Source: Clostridia bacterium
GTDB taxonomy: Bacteria > Bacillota > Clostridia > Oscillospirales > CAG-272
Direction of reading: 5' to 3'
Length of the DNA stretch: 14,670 nucleotides
Assembly: GCA_017958705.1 (NCBI GenBank)
Contig: JAGDCE010000206.1
Coordinates: 1 to 14,670, forward strand
The position numbers were made by a program, and so were the translations under genes. The notes under the pieces are model-generated. The model was not told where the DNA came from and did no database searches. It worked only from the letters and a program-made list of their open reading frames with translations. Positions 14,538 to 14,670 of the stretch are shown here, one piece after another (position 1 is the first letter of the stretch; the number at the start of each line of letters is the position of its first letter).

Positions 14538-14590
14538 GATTTTTGCAAGGCAATATGTACAACTTTGATTCTAGGTGCCTTGCAAAAATC
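14538..14590. repeat. Perfect 15-bp inverted repeat with 23-nt loop
   Basis: GATTTTTGCAAGGCA (14538-14552) is the exact reverse complement of TGCCTTGCAAAAATC (14576-14590). The AT-rich loop contains ATATGTACAAC. The size and symmetry would suit a recombinase or regulator site, or an RNA hairpin. Confidence 0.85.
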
Positions 14591-14604
14591 TTCGGTCACC
14601 GCTA

Positions 14605-14627
14605 AAAACGCTCCACAGGAGCGTTTT
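14605..14627. repeat. 10-bp hairpin AAAACGCTCC-ACA-GGAGCGTTTT
   Basis: A perfect 10-bp stem with a three-base loop and A/T feet on both sides, shaped like a bidirectional terminator. It sits 3 nt before the second repeat copy, so it may mark the end of each unit. Confidence 0.75.
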
Positions 14628-14630
14628 CTT

Positions 14631-14670
14631 AACGCTGCTTCGAATCCCTGACGTGAAGAACAACGTCAAA
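14631..14670. repeat. Start of second 192-bp repeat unit, cut by window edge
   Basis: Bases 14631-14662 are identical to 14439-14470, and 14663-14670 match 14471-14478 at 6 of 8 positions. The rest of the unit lies outside the window. Confidence 0.85.

Larger units (their letters stand above)
14439..14630. repeat. 192-bp repeat unit rich in inverted repeats (first copy)
   Basis: The first 32 bases (14439-14470) recur exactly at 14631-14662, and the match continues to the window end as 38 of 40 positions, so a second unit begins at once with a 192-bp period. Inside are a 10-bp inverted repeat CGAATCCCTG (14449-14458) / CAGGGATTCG (14524-14533), a 5-bp stem GGCGG/CCGCC (14496-14519), a perfect 15-bp inverted repeat (14538-14552 / 14576-14590) and a 10-bp hairpin (14605-14627). 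No gene, tRNA or promoter is recognised in it. The unit begins 16 nt upstream of the GNAT start codon. Confidence 0.75.

Noticed and set aside
14439..14670. CRISPR array
   Set aside because: Only two copies of a 32-bp repeat at a 192-bp period, with a 'spacer' itself full of palindromes; CRISPR spacers are about 30-40 bp and no cas gene is present.

Overview
The window reads as chromosomal DNA of a strictly anaerobic, fermentative Bacillota (most likely class Clostridia, gut or rumen type). The evidence is an NAD-linked trimeric [FeFe]-hydrogenase operon, a Gram-positive-style lipoprotein and CPBP membrane protease, strong Shine-Dalgarno sites, GC-rich genes with AT-rich control regions, and intracellular glycosidases without SusC/SusD partners. 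The genus cannot be named from the sequence alone.

Layout from left to right. (1) Plus strand, 1-4172: the 3' part of a pyruvate kinase gene, then a DUF4838-type lipoprotein starting 5 nt after it, then a CPBP intramembrane protease overlapping that by 7 nt, closed by a strong hairpin terminator. (2) Plus strand, 4173-8552: an AT-rich control region with a perfect TTGACA-17-TATAAT promoter (extended -10), then hydC-hydB-hydA, encoding an electron-bifurcating type hydrogenase (NuoE-like, NuoF-like and M3-type HydA subunits), and a terminator whose T-tract overlaps the stop codon of the next, convergent gene. (3) Minus strand, 13599 down to 8551: a tight operon of a GH78 (alpha-L-rhamnosidase-like) glycosidase, a PHP-domain metallohydrolase and a DUF5107/TPR protein, with gaps of 1 and 5 nt. 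(4) 13600-13958: no gene, but a GC-rich chain of hairpins ending in a plus-strand terminator, and a separate minus-strand terminator. (5) Minus strand, 14423-13959: a GNAT acetyltransferase. (6) 14424-14670: no gene, but a 192-bp repeat unit full of inverted repeats, whose second copy begins at 14631 and runs off the window.

Functionally the window pairs sugar supply and glycolysis (GH78 module, pyruvate kinase) with disposal of reducing power as H2 (HydABC uses NADH plus reduced ferredoxin). The three protein-coding blocks are individually recognisable. The least explained material is non-coding: the hairpin chain at 13642-13843 and the repeat array at the right edge. The most notable protein-level detail is a serine at one of the four expected H-cluster ligand positions of HydA.
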